Source: Pseudomonas cavernae (GTDB lineage Bacteria; Pseudomonadota; Gammaproteobacteria; Pseudomonadales; Pseudomonadaceae). From it: 64,000 bases of DNA. The stretch covers positions 4,464,001 through 4,528,000 of the forward strand of contig NZ_CP032419.1 of the NCBI RefSeq assembly GCF_003595175.1. Reading direction: 5' to 3'. This document shows positions 28,788 to 37,052 of this stretch, piece after piece (position 1 is the first letter of the stretch; every line of letters begins with the position of its first letter). A program made the translations under genes and the position numbers. The notes beneath the pieces were generated by a model. It was not told the DNA's origin, did not search any database, and was given only the letters and a program-made list of their open reading frames with translations.

Positions 28788-29941
28788 GCGTGCTCGGTTT
28801 CTGGCTGCTCGCCCTGGCGCTGTACACCCTGGTGGCGACGCTCGGCGGCCGCCGGCTGCTGCCCATCGTCGGCCAGTTGCTGGTCGCCAGCCTGGCGATC
28901 CCGGCGCTGCTGCTCGGCTGGGTCGAGCCGCACTGGCAGCTGGACGCCCGCGCGCTGCTCGCCCCGGCCTGGGTCGAGGCGCTCTACGGCCTGTGCTTCG
29001 CCCTGCTGCTCGGCTACATCCTCAGCGACGTGATCGACCTGGAATTGAGTCCCGCCTGCCTGAAGATCGCCCTGCCGAGCTTCCTGGTGCCGCTGCTCGC
29101 CGGCATCGCCTGCGCCGTCTGGCTGCTGCCCGGCCCGCGCGACTGGCTGAGTGCGCTGGGCATCGGCCTGCTGTTCTCGATCACCGCGATCCCGGTGCTC
29201 TACCTGTTCCTGCAGAGCATCGACTATCCGCCGGTGGCGACCCGCCGCCTGCTGCACACGGCGATCCTCATGGACTTCCTGTGCTGGAGCCTGTTCGGCC
29301 TGGCCCAGGGCAGCGCCCAGCCGACCAGCCTGCTCGCCCCGCTGGCCGCCGCCGCCCTGCCGCTGCTGCTGCACCGCCTCGGTCTGCGCCACCCGCTGGT
29401 CTACAGCCTGCCGTTCTTCGCCCTGATGCTGCTGTTGCAGAGCCTCAAGCTCAACGCCCTGGTGTTCGGCATCGGCTACCTGCTGTGCCTGGCCGCGCTG
29501 CGTCAGCCGCTGCGCCTGCCGCTGCCCGAACGTCACTGGAAGCGCCTGCTCAACGGCGTGGCGGTGCCGCTGATCCTCACCTGCGGCGTGCTGCGCGTGG
29601 ACTTCCACGGTCTCGCCGGCGACTACCCGTGGAGCGCCTTCGCCGCGCTGCTGGTGCTGCCGGTGCTGAGCAAGGTGCTCGGCAGCTGGCTCGGCCTGCA
29701 CTGGGCCGCACCGGCGGCGCCGGCGCGCCTGAAGTGGCGCGAGAGCCTGCTGCTGAACATCCGCGGCCTGACCGAGGTGGTGTTCCTCAACCTGTTGCTG
29801 CAACAGCAGCTGATCGACGCGCCGGTGTATTTCGGCCTGCTGCTGATGAGCCTGTTCTCCACCCTGCTGCCGGCCCTGCTCGGCAAGCGCCACCCCGTCC
29901 ATTCCGAACCCGAGGCAAGGAGCCGCTATGAAGTTTCCTGA
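28784..29941 (+). CDS. Cation:proton antiporter-like membrane protein within the aryl-polyene operon
   Basis: 385 aa and about 11-13 hydrophobic segments. Motifs FSITAIPVLYLFLQ and ILMDFLCW correspond to the Na+/H+-exchanger (CPA2) core, with a single Asp where many members have Asp-Asp. IRGLTEVVFLNLLL resembles the C-terminal core helix. ATG 28784 has GGAGGAG. It overlaps the exporter by 4 bp and the flavoprotein by 14 bp, so it is translated as part of the operon. Its role in pigment making or export is unknown; coupling export to a proton gradient is an inference. Confidence 0.75.
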   Translation: MSVLGFWLLALALYTLVATLGGRRLLPIVGQLLVASLAIPALLLGWVEPHWQLDARALLAPAWVEALYGLCFALLLGYILSDVIDLELSPACLKIALPSFLVPLLAGIACAVWLLPGPRDWLSALGIGLLFSITAIPVLYLFLQSIDYPPVATRRLLHTAILMDFLCWSLFGLAQGSAQPTSLLAPLAAAALPLLLHRLGLRHPLVYSLPFFALMLLLQSLKLNALVFGIGYLLCLAALRQPLRLPLPERHWKRLLNGVAVPLILTCGVLRVDFHGLAGDYPWSAFAALLVLPVLSKVLGSWLGLHWAAPAAPARLKWRESLLLNIRGLTEVVFLNLLLQQQLIDAPVYFGLLLMSLFSTLLPALLGKRHPVHSEPEARSRYEVS

Positions 29942-31178
29942 AGTCGAACAGCGCCAGGTCGTGGTGATCGGCGCCGGCCCGTCCGGCGCCATCGCCGCCG
30001 CCCTGCTCAAGCGCCAGGGCCACGACGTGCTGGTGCTGGAACGCCAGCGCTTCCCGCGCTTCTCCATCGGCGAGAGCCTGCTGTCGCACTGCCTGGACTT
30101 CGTCGAGGAGGCGGGCATGCTCGACGCGGTCCGCGCCGCCGGCTTCCAGACCAAGCACGGTGCGGCTTTCGCCTGGGGCGAGCGCTATAGCGAGTTCGAC
30201 TTCCGCGACAAGTTCACCGCCGGCCAGGGCTCGACCTTCCAGGTGCTGCGTGCCGACTTCGACAAGCTGCTGGCCGACCAGGCCGCGCTGCAGGGCGTGG
30301 AAATCCGCTACGAGGAAGAAATCGTCAGCGCCGACTTCAGCGGCGACTGCCCGCGCCTCGGCGTGCGCCGCCTGGCCGACGGCCACGAGTACCAGGTCGA
30401 GTGCACCTTCGTCCTCGACGGCAGCGGCTACGGCCGCGTGCTGCCGCGCCTGCTCGACCTCGACCAGCCGTCCGACTTCCCGGTGCGCCAGGCGCTGTTC
30501 ACCCATGTCGAGGACCGCATCGCCGCGGACGCCGGCTTCGACCGCGAGAAGATCCTGGTCACCACCCATCCGACCCTGCGCGACGTGTGGTTCTGGACCA
30601 TCCCGTTCAGCAACGGCCGCTGCTCGCTCGGCGTGGTCGCCGACGCGCAGCGCTACGCCGGCCGTGGCAGCGACCTGGACGCCTGTCTGCAGCAGTTCGT
30701 CGCGGAAACGCCGAGCCTGTCGCGGGTACTCGGCAACGCGCTGTGGGACACCCCGGTGCGCGCCCTCGGCGGCTACGCGGCCAACGTCAAGCGCCTGCAC
30801 GGGCCGGGCTTCGCGCTGCTCGGCAACGCCGCGGAATTCCTCGACCCGGTGTTCTCCTCCGGGGTGACCATCGCCATGCGCTCGGCGAGCATGGCCGCCG
30901 GCCTGCTGCACCGTCAGCTCGGCGGTGAGGCGGTGGACTGGGAGGCGGAATTCGCCGTGCCGCTCAAGCGCGGCGTCGATGCGTTTCGCGCCTACGTCGA
31001 GGGTTGGTACGACGGTACCTTCCAGGACGTGATCTATTACCAGAACGCCTCGCCGGATATCCGCCGGATGATCTGCTCGATCCTCGCCGGCTACGCCTGG
31101 GACGAGCGCAACCCCTACGTCGCCGAGCCCAAGCGACGCCTGCGGGTACTCGCCGAACTCTGCGCCCAGCCCGCCTGA
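29928..31178 (+). CDS. FAD-dependent oxidoreductase with halogenase-type motif
   Basis: A 416-aa flavoprotein of the tryptophan-halogenase/geranylgeranyl-reductase superfamily. GAGPSG (15-20) binds FAD. IGESLL follows at 47-52, Lys76 lies in GFQTKHGAAFAWG, and WFWTIP (221-226) fits the flavin-halogenase signature WxWxIP. Xanthomonadins, the Xanthomonas aryl polyenes, are brominated, so halogenation of the aryl head is plausible. Desaturase or oxygenase activity cannot be excluded. It overlaps the antiporter gene by 14 bp. Confidence 0.8.
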   Translation: MKFPEVEQRQVVVIGAGPSGAIAAALLKRQGHDVLVLERQRFPRFSIGESLLSHCLDFVEEAGMLDAVRAAGFQTKHGAAFAWGERYSEFDFRDKFTAGQGSTFQVLRADFDKLLADQAALQGVEIRYEEEIVSADFSGDCPRLGVRRLADGHEYQVECTFVLDGSGYGRVLPRLLDLDQPSDFPVRQALFTHVEDRIAADAGFDREKILVTTHPTLRDVWFWTIPFSNGRCSLGVVADAQRYAGRGSDLDACLQQFVAETPSLSRVLGNALWDTPVRALGGYAANVKRLHGPGFALLGNAAEFLDPVFSSGVTIAMRSASMAAGLLHRQLGGEAVDWEAEFAVPLKRGVDAFRAYVEGWYDGTFQDVIYYQNASPDIRRMICSILAGYAWDERNPYVAEPKRRLRVLAELCAQPA

Positions 31179-31198
31179 GCCATGGAAAAGGACTTCAC

Positions 31199-31921
31199 AT
31201 GACCCGCGCCGCCGCCACCTACGTCGAGGAAACCGGCTTCGGTTTCTGGTTCCTGCAGAGCCATGTCTGGCAGCACCACGTGCTGCGCGTGGCGATCAAC
31301 GACCTGCGCGGCCTGCTCGATGGCCCGCTGCCGAGCGCGCCAGTGCTGCTGGACGCCGGCTGCGGCCAGGGCCGCTCGTTCCGCCTGCTGCACGAGGCCT
31401 TCGCCCCGGTGCGGCTGATCGGCCTGGACGCCGATCCGCACAGCCTCGCCTGCTCGCGCGCCGAGGCCGAACGCCTGGGCCTGGAGGTCGAGCTGATCGC
31501 CAGCGACTGCGCGGCGATCCGTCTGCCCGACGCCAGCGTCGACCTGCTGTTCTGCCACCAGACCTTCCACCACCTGGTCGAGCAGGAGCGCGCGCTGGCC
31601 GAGTTCTGGCGGGTGCTCAAGCCGGGCGGCGTGCTGCTGTTCGCCGAGTCGACCAAGTTCTACATCGACACCTGGGTGATCCGCTGGCTGTTCCGCCACC
31701 CCATGGAAGTGCAGAAGAGTGCCGAGGAGTACCTGGCCATGCTGCGCGAGCAGGGCTTCCAGTTCGCCGCGCGCAACCTCTCCTATCCCTACCTGTGGTG
31801 GAGCCGCGCCAAGGACTTCGGCCTGCTTGAGCGCTGGGGGCTGATGCGGCCGAAGCCGGTCGGCCAGCGCGACGAGACCCTGGTTAACGTCGCCGCGCGC
31901 AAGCCGTTGGAGGCGCAGTGA
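31199..31921 (+). CDS. SAM-dependent methyltransferase (aryl polyene)
   Basis: A 240-aa class I methyltransferase. Motif I is LLDAGCGQGRSF, with the acidic motif II residue in LIGLDADPHS. FHHLVEQERALAEFWRVLKPGG is the standard post-core helix and strand. It probably O-methylates the aryl head group. ATG 31199 has AAGGA at good spacing. It ends with a GTGA overlap into the lipoprotein gene. Confidence 0.85.
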   Translation: MTRAAATYVEETGFGFWFLQSHVWQHHVLRVAINDLRGLLDGPLPSAPVLLDAGCGQGRSFRLLHEAFAPVRLIGLDADPHSLACSRAEAERLGLEVELIASDCAAIRLPDASVDLLFCHQTFHHLVEQERALAEFWRVLKPGGVLLFAESTKFYIDTWVIRWLFRHPMEVQKSAEEYLAMLREQGFQFAARNLSYPYLWWSRAKDFGLLERWGLMRPKPVGQRDETLVNVAARKPLEAQ

Positions 31922-32409
31922 TCCGCGCGCTGTTGCTCGGCCTGTGCCTGCTGCTGACCGCCTGCGCCGCCCGCACGCCGCTGCCGAGCACTGCGCCGGC
32001 GCTGGCCTTGCCGCTGTCGCTGCATATCCAGCGCGACGACGGTACGGCGAGCCAGGACTGGCTGCTGGTGGTGCAGGACGAGGCCGGCGCGCTGCGCTGG
32101 TCGCTGTTCGATCCGCTTGGCGTGCCGCTGGCCCGCCAGCAGCTGGCCGGCGGCGAGTGGCGCAGCGACGGCCTGCTGCCGCCGAATGCCGAGGCCCGCG
32201 AGCTGTTCGCCGCGCTGCTGTTCGCCCTCACCCCGAGCGCGCAGCTGGCGCGCATCTATCCGCCGGACGAGTGGGTGGCGGCCGATGGTCAGCGCCGGCT
32301 TAACCCGGACTGGCAGATCGGCTACCGTGCGCCGCTGGACTTCACCTTGAATCGCGCCGCGGGCCCGCACTATCGGGTCACCGCGCTCAGCCCGGAACCC
32401 GACTCCTGA
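31918..32409 (+). CDS. DUF3261-type lipoprotein (aryl polyene)
   Basis: A 163-aa lipoprotein: signal MIRALLLGLCLLLTAC with lipobox LTAC. It carries a DUF3261-like body (LPLSLHIQRDDG, LRWSLFDPLGVPLAR). Proteins of this family accompany aryl-polyene clusters and are thought to act at the outer membrane. It starts at GTG 31918 inside the methyltransferase stop, and its stop overlaps the next ATG by one base (TGATG). Confidence 0.82.
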   Translation: MIRALLLGLCLLLTACAARTPLPSTAPALALPLSLHIQRDDGTASQDWLLVVQDEAGALRWSLFDPLGVPLARQQLAGGEWRSDGLLPPNAEARELFAALLFALTPSAQLARIYPPDEWVAADGQRRLNPDWQIGYRAPLDFTLNRAAGPHYRVTALSPEPDS

Positions 32410-33611
32410 TGCCCAGTTATCTCAACGTCCTCGGCGTGATCTGCGCCCTCGGCGCGGACAAGCAGGCGGTCGCCGATGCGCTATTCGCCGGCGACGCTCA
32501 CGGCATGCAGGCGCAGCCCGGCTGGGTCGCCGAGCGCGCGCTGACCGTCGGCGCGGTCAGCGCCGCGCTGCCGGCGATGCCGCCCGGCCTGGAAGCCGCG
32601 CACAGCCGCAACAACCAGTTGCTGCTCGCCGCCGCCCTGCAGATCGAGGCGCCGATCCGCGCCGCCATCGCCCGCTACGGCGCGGCACGCGTCGGCGTGG
32701 TGCTCGGCACCAGTACCTCGGGCATCCACGAGGCCAGCCAGAGCATCGCCGCCTGGCAACGCGACGGCCAGCTGCCGGCCGACTACCACTACGCCCAGCA
32801 GGAGATGAGCGCGCCGGCGACCTTCCTCAGCGGCTGGCTGCAGCTCGGCGGGCCCAGCTACTGTCTGTCCACCGCCTGCACCTCCAGTGCGCGCGCCCTG
32901 CTCAGTGCCCATCGCCTGCTGCAGCAGGATCTCTGCGACGCGGTGCTGGTCGGCGGCGTCGACAGCCTGTGCCGGCTGACCCTGAATGGCTTCTCCGCGC
33001 TGGAAGCGGTGGCCGCCGAGCGCTGCAACCCGTTCTCCGCCAACCGCCGCGGCATCAATATCGGCGAGGCGGCGGCGCTGTTTCTGATGACCCGGGAGCC
33101 GACGGATGACGGCTGCACGCCGATCGCCCTGCTCGGCGGCGGCGCCAGCTCCGACGCCCACCATATCTCCGCGCCGCAGCCCGAGGGCCTCGGCGCCCAG
33201 GCGGCGATGCAGCGCGCGCTGGCCAGCGCGGGCATCAGTGCGGCGCAGATCGACTACCTCAACCTGCACGGCACCGCCACCGCGCACAACGACGCCATGG
33301 AAAGCCTGGCGGTCGCCGCGCTGTTCCCCGCCGGAGTGCCCTGCTCGTCGACCAAGCCGCTCAGCGGCCACACCCTGGGCGCCGCCGGTGTGCTGGAGGC
33401 GGCCTTCTGCTGGCTGACGCTGAGCCCGTACAATGCCGACCGCCGACTGCCGCCACACCTCTGGGACGGCGTCGCCGAGGCCGCGCTGCCGCACCTCGAC
33501 CTGGTCGCGCCCGGCCGCCGCCTGGCCAAGTCCAGCGGCCACCGGCTGATGAGCAATTCCTTCGCCTTCGGCGGCAGCAACCTGTCGCTGATCCTCGGAG
33601 ACCTCCCATGA
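32409..33611 (+). CDS. Beta-ketoacyl-ACP synthase (aryl polyene, ApeO type)
   Basis: A 400-aa condensing enzyme with the full Cys-His-His triad: Cys157 (STACTSSAR), His in LHGTATAHND, and His in SGHTLGAAG. The N-terminus is short and unusual (MPSYLNVLGVICALGADKQ). It is the likely elongating partner of the chain-length factor encoded at 17819. Overlaps: 1 bp upstream, 4 bp downstream. Confidence 0.87.
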   Translation: MPSYLNVLGVICALGADKQAVADALFAGDAHGMQAQPGWVAERALTVGAVSAALPAMPPGLEAAHSRNNQLLLAAALQIEAPIRAAIARYGAARVGVVLGTSTSGIHEASQSIAAWQRDGQLPADYHYAQQEMSAPATFLSGWLQLGGPSYCLSTACTSSARALLSAHRLLQQDLCDAVLVGGVDSLCRLTLNGFSALEAVAAERCNPFSANRRGINIGEAAALFLMTREPTDDGCTPIALLGGGASSDAHHISAPQPEGLGAQAAMQRALASAGISAAQIDYLNLHGTATAHNDAMESLAVAALFPAGVPCSSTKPLSGHTLGAAGVLEAAFCWLTLSPYNADRRLPPHLWDGVAEAALPHLDLVAPGRRLAKSSGHRLMSNSFAFGGSNLSLILGDLP

Positions 33612-34072
33612 ACCGCTGGCCCCTGGCCGAACTGCTGCCGCACGCCGGCGACATGATCCTCATCGACGAGCTGCTCACCTGCAGCGAAGAAGCGGTCGAG
33701 ACGCGCCTCTGCGTGCGCCCCGGCGGCCTGTTCAGCCAGGCCGACGGCAGCCTGCCGGCCTGGGTCGGCCTCGAGCTGATGGCGCAGAGCGTGGCCGCCT
33801 ACGCCGGCTACCAGGCGCGTCTGGCCGAACGCCCGGTGGAACTCGGCTTCCTGCTCGGCACGCGCAAGTTCGAGTGCAACGTCGAGCGCTTCCCGGCCGG
33901 CAGCGAGCTGCGCATCCGCGGCCTGCGCTCGCTGCAGGACGACAACGGCATGGGCGTCTTCGAATGCCACCTCGAGGGCGACGGCATCGCCGCCTCCGCG
34001 CGCCTAAACGTATTCCGTCCGCCGCACCCGGACGGCTATCTGCAAGAACCCGCTCAGGACTCCCCCGCATGA
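33608..34072 (+). CDS. 3-hydroxyacyl-ACP dehydratase-like hotdog protein (ApeP type)
   Basis: A 154-aa single hotdog domain with His12 in LLPHAGDMILID and Glu56 in WVGLELMAQSVAAYAG, the usual dehydratase pair. It should work with the dehydratase domain fused to the AMP-ligase; in characterised aryl-polyene systems two such hotdog proteins form a heteromer. ATGA overlaps occur at its start and, with the remnant ORF, at its stop. Confidence 0.83.
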   Translation: MNRWPLAELLPHAGDMILIDELLTCSEEAVETRLCVRPGGLFSQADGSLPAWVGLELMAQSVAAYAGYQARLAERPVELGFLLGTRKFECNVERFPAGSELRIRGLRSLQDDNGMGVFECHLEGDGIAASARLNVFRPPHPDGYLQEPAQDSPA

Positions 34073-34167
34073 CCGACCCGATCCTGGTCACCGGCTCCAG
34101 CCGCGGCCACCTAGCCCATGCCGGCGCGGGCGAGACGCCCGCCGCAGCATCAAGAGATCGCGCATGA
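34069..34167 (+). pseudogene. Micro-ORF: duplicated start of the ketoreductase gene
   Basis: A 32-codon ORF whose first 13 residues (MTDPILVTGSSRG) nearly repeat the ketoreductase N-terminus (MTDSILVTGSSRG, from 34164), offset by 95 bp. It then runs into unrelated sequence and stops. Its ATG overlaps the dehydratase stop and its stop overlaps the real ketoreductase ATG, so stop/start coupling is kept. The first copy uses G/C-ending codons like the operon; the second uses A/T-ending ones for codons 3-8. It may be a vestige or a leader peptide. Confidence 0.6.
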
Positions 34168-34892
34168 CCGATTCTATTTTGGTAACCGGCTCCAGCCGCG
34201 GCATCGGCCGCGCCATCGCCCTGCGTCTGGCGCGCGCCGGCTTCGATATCGTGCTGCACTGCCGCAGCCGCCGTGACGAGGCGGACAAAGTCCAGGCCGA
34301 GATCGAGGCGCTCGGCCAGAGCGCCCGCGTGCTGCAGTTCGACGTCGCCGACCGCGCCGCCTGCCGCGCCGCCCTGGAAGCCGACGTCGAGGCGCACGGC
34401 GCCTACTACGGGGTGGTGTGCAACGCCGGCCTGACCCGCGACGGCGCCTTCCCGGCGCTGACCGACGAGGACTGGGACCAGGTCCTGCGCACCAACCTCG
34501 ACGGTTTCTACAACGTGCTGCAGCCGCTGACCATGCCGATGATCCGCCGCCGCGCGCCGGGGCGTATCGTCTGCATCACCTCGGTGTCGGGGCTGATCGG
34601 CAACCGCGGCCAGGTCAACTACAGCGCCTCCAAGGCCGGCGTGATCGGCGCCGCCAAGTCGCTGGCCATCGAGCTGGGCAAGCGGCGCATCACGGTCAAC
34701 TGCGTGGCGCCGGGGCTGATCGACACCGATATCCTCGACGAGCAGGTGCCGGTCGAGGAGATCCTCAAGCTGATCCCGGCGCAGCGCCTGGGCACGCCGG
34801 AGGAAGTGGCCGGCGCGGTGAATTTTCTGATGTCCGAGGAGGCGGCCTACATCACCCGCCAGGTCATCGCAGTCAACGGAGGACTCTGCTGA
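34164..34892 (+). CDS. 3-ketoacyl-ACP reductase (aryl polyene, FabG-like)
   Basis: A 242-aa short-chain dehydrogenase. TGSSRGIGRA (8-17) binds NADPH. NAG (87-89), Ser140/Ser142 and Y153-SASK157 form the catalytic set, and APGLIDTDI is the C-terminal loop. It reduces the beta-keto intermediate in each polyene cycle. The 5' codons (GAT TCT ATT TTG GTA) are unusually A/T-rich for this G+C-rich operon. AAGAGA lies 7 bp before the ATG. Confidence 0.9.
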   Translation: MTDSILVTGSSRGIGRAIALRLARAGFDIVLHCRSRRDEADKVQAEIEALGQSARVLQFDVADRAACRAALEADVEAHGAYYGVVCNAGLTRDGAFPALTDEDWDQVLRTNLDGFYNVLQPLTMPMIRRRAPGRIVCITSVSGLIGNRGQVNYSASKAGVIGAAKSLAIELGKRRITVNCVAPGLIDTDILDEQVPVEEILKLIPAQRLGTPEEVAGAVNFLMSEEAAYITRQVIAVNGGLC

Positions 34893-36118
34893 TGAAACGC
34901 GTGGTCGTCACCGGCATGGCCGGCATCACTTCGCTCGGCAACGACTGGGCGAGCATCGAGGCGGCGTTCCGCGCCAACCGCAGCGGCATCCGCCGCATGG
35001 ACGAGTGGGATCGCTTCAGCGAACTGAACACCCGCCTGGCCGGGCCGATCGACGACTTCGGCGTGCCCAAGCACTGGACCCGCAAGCAGCTGCGCAGCAT
35101 GGGCCGCGTCTCGCGGCTGGCGGTGGCGGCGGCCGAACGTGCCCTGGAGGACGCCGGCCTGCTCGGCGACCCATGCATCCAGGACGGGCGCATGGGCGTG
35201 GCCTGCGGCTCGTCCACCGGTAGCACCGACGAGATCAAGACGTTCGGCAACATGCTGCTGAACTCGGTGGCCGACGGCCTCAACGCCAACTCCTACGTGC
35301 GCATGATGCCGCACACCACGGCGGCCAACATCAGCATCTTCTTCGGCCTCACCGGCCGCCTGATTCCCACCTCCAGCGCCTGCACCAGCGGCAGCCAGGG
35401 CATCGGCTACGCCTACGAGGCGATCAAGTTCGGCCGCCTGCCGCTGATGCTCGCCGGCGGCGCCGAGGAACTCTGCCCGACCGAGGCCATGGTGTTCGAC
35501 GCGCTGTACGCCACCAGCCTGAAGAACGATGCCCCGCACAGCACGCCGCGCCCCTACGACAACGGCCGCGACGGCCTGGTGATCGGCGAGGGCGGCGGCA
35601 TGCTGGTGCTCGAGGAGCTGGAGCATGCGCTGGCACGCGGCGCGCGCATCCACGCCGAGATCGTCGGTTTCGGCAGCAACGCCGACGGCGCGCACATCAC
35701 CAAGCCGGAACAGCTGACCATGCGCGGCGCCATGCAGCTGGCGCTGGACGACGCCGGCCTGAGCCCGGACTCCATCGGCTACGTCAACGGCCACGGCACC
35801 GCTACCGAGCAGGGCGACATCGCCGAAACCCTGGCCACCGCCGAGCTGTTCGGCAGCCGCATGCCGATCAGCTCGCAGAAGAGCTTCCTCGGCCACACCC
35901 TTGGCGCCTGCGGTGCGTTGGAGTCCTGGTTCAGCATCGAGATGATGAACCGCGACACCTACATCCACACCCTCAACCTCGACGAAGTCGACCCGCGCTG
36001 CGGCGAACTCGACTACCTGCGCGGCGAGGTGCGGCAGATGCACCACGACTACGTGATGAACAACAACTTCGCCTTCGGCGGGGTCAACACCTCGCTGATC
36101 TTCCGCCGCTGGGCCTGA
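34892..36118 (+). CDS. Beta-ketoacyl-ACP synthase (aryl polyene, FabF-like, ApeR type)
   Basis: A 408-aa ketosynthase with Cys164 (SSACTSGSQG), His in NGHGTATEQGD and His in FLGHTLGACG. The N-terminus MKRVVVTGMAGITSLG is FabF-like. It is the second complete condensing enzyme of the cluster, probably for starter or early extension steps. It begins in the ketoreductase stop (TGATG), preceded by GGAGGA, and closes the overlapped core of the operon. Confidence 0.88.
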   Translation: MKRVVVTGMAGITSLGNDWASIEAAFRANRSGIRRMDEWDRFSELNTRLAGPIDDFGVPKHWTRKQLRSMGRVSRLAVAAAERALEDAGLLGDPCIQDGRMGVACGSSTGSTDEIKTFGNMLLNSVADGLNANSYVRMMPHTTAANISIFFGLTGRLIPTSSACTSGSQGIGYAYEAIKFGRLPLMLAGGAEELCPTEAMVFDALYATSLKNDAPHSTPRPYDNGRDGLVIGEGGGMLVLEELEHALARGARIHAEIVGFGSNADGAHITKPEQLTMRGAMQLALDDAGLSPDSIGYVNGHGTATEQGDIAETLATAELFGSRMPISSQKSFLGHTLGACGALESWFSIEMMNRDTYIHTLNLDEVDPRCGELDYLRGEVRQMHHDYVMNNNFAFGGVNTSLIFRRWA

Positions 36119-36143
36119 CCGCCGCCAATCAAGGAGATTAGGA

Positions 36144-36545
36144 ATGTCCCTTCCATTGCGTACCCTGCTGCTGACAGCCGGTTTGACCATCCTGGCCGGC
36201 TGCACCAGCAAGCCCGTCGTCACCGTCGAGCAGAACGTGCCCGCCATCCATACCGGCGCGGCCATCGACACCCAGCGCGCGATCGTCAGCGCCCTGGGCA
36301 AGCGCGGCTGGCAGGTGCAGCAGGTCAGCAGCAACCAGGTGCTGGCGGAGATCACCCTGCGCGGTCGCCATCATGCGGAAATCACCATTCCCTACCGGCC
36401 CGATCACTACACCATCCAGTACCGCAGCAGCTGGGGGCTGGACTATAAGAATGGCAAGATCCATCGCAACTACAACCGCTGGGTGAACAACCTCAACAGC
36501 AGCATCTTGCGCGAACTGCAAAGCCAGCCCGTAAGCAAACTCTGA
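36144..36545 (+). CDS. Small lipoprotein, function unknown
   Basis: 133 aa with signal and lipobox LAGC (Cys20). The body contains AIDTQRAIVSALGKRGWQVQQV, reminiscent of small outer-membrane lipoproteins, and a Tyr/Arg/Asn-rich C-terminus. I do not recognise a named family. A strong AAGGAG site lies 25 bp after the ketosynthase, so it can be cotranscribed with the aryl-polyene genes. Confidence 0.75.
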   Translation: MSLPLRTLLLTAGLTILAGCTSKPVVTVEQNVPAIHTGAAIDTQRAIVSALGKRGWQVQQVSSNQVLAEITLRGRHHAEITIPYRPDHYTIQYRSSWGLDYKNGKIHRNYNRWVNNLNSSILRELQSQPVSKL

Positions 36546-36569
36546 TCCACCCTCATCAAGGAAGACACC

Positions 36570-37013
36570 ATGCAACTCAAAGCCCTGATCACCAGCTCCG
36601 CCCTCCTGCTCGCCGCCCTGCCGGGCCTCAGCCAGGCCCGCGACACCACCTTGCACCTCGATTTCGACGCCATCGTCGCCCAGGCTACCCAGGCCGGGCG
36701 CCTGGACGGCAGCGTGAAGTTCTACCTGGCCGGCGAGCAGGTGCCGGGCAAGGTTGCCCCACTGAACGACGCCGTCACCAACAAGAAGACCAACGCCTTC
36801 AACAAGAGCGACGAGGAAGCCTGTGCCTGGGTGCTGCAGTCGGCCCTGGTCACCCTACAGGACGCCGCCAAGAAGACCGGCGCCAACGCCGTGGTGGATA
36901 TCGTCAGCTACTACAAGCGCAACGAATTCCGTGACCCGCAGAAATATGAGTGCCATGCGGGCGCCTTCGTCGCCGGCGTGGCCCTCAAGGGCAAGCTAGC
37001 CAATGTCCAATAG
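36570..37013 (+). CDS. Exported protein of the misnamed 'excinuclease ATPase subunit' family
   Basis: 147 aa with a signal peptide ending SQA-RD. Conserved pieces are LDGSVKFYLAGEQVPGK, NKKTNAFNKSDEEACAWV, GANAVVDIVSYYK and YECHAGAFVAGVALKG. From memory this matches a small periplasmic family often mislabelled as an excinuclease subunit; no ATPase motif is present. It has two cysteines (EEACAW and YECHAG). Function unknown. It is the middle of three exported-protein genes after the pigment operon. Confidence 0.78.
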   Translation: MQLKALITSSALLLAALPGLSQARDTTLHLDFDAIVAQATQAGRLDGSVKFYLAGEQVPGKVAPLNDAVTNKKTNAFNKSDEEACAWVLQSALVTLQDAAKKTGANAVVDIVSYYKRNEFRDPQKYECHAGAFVAGVALKGKLANVQ

Positions 37014-37052
37014 GCCCCCGCCCATAAGCATCACATCGTCCAGGAATCAACT

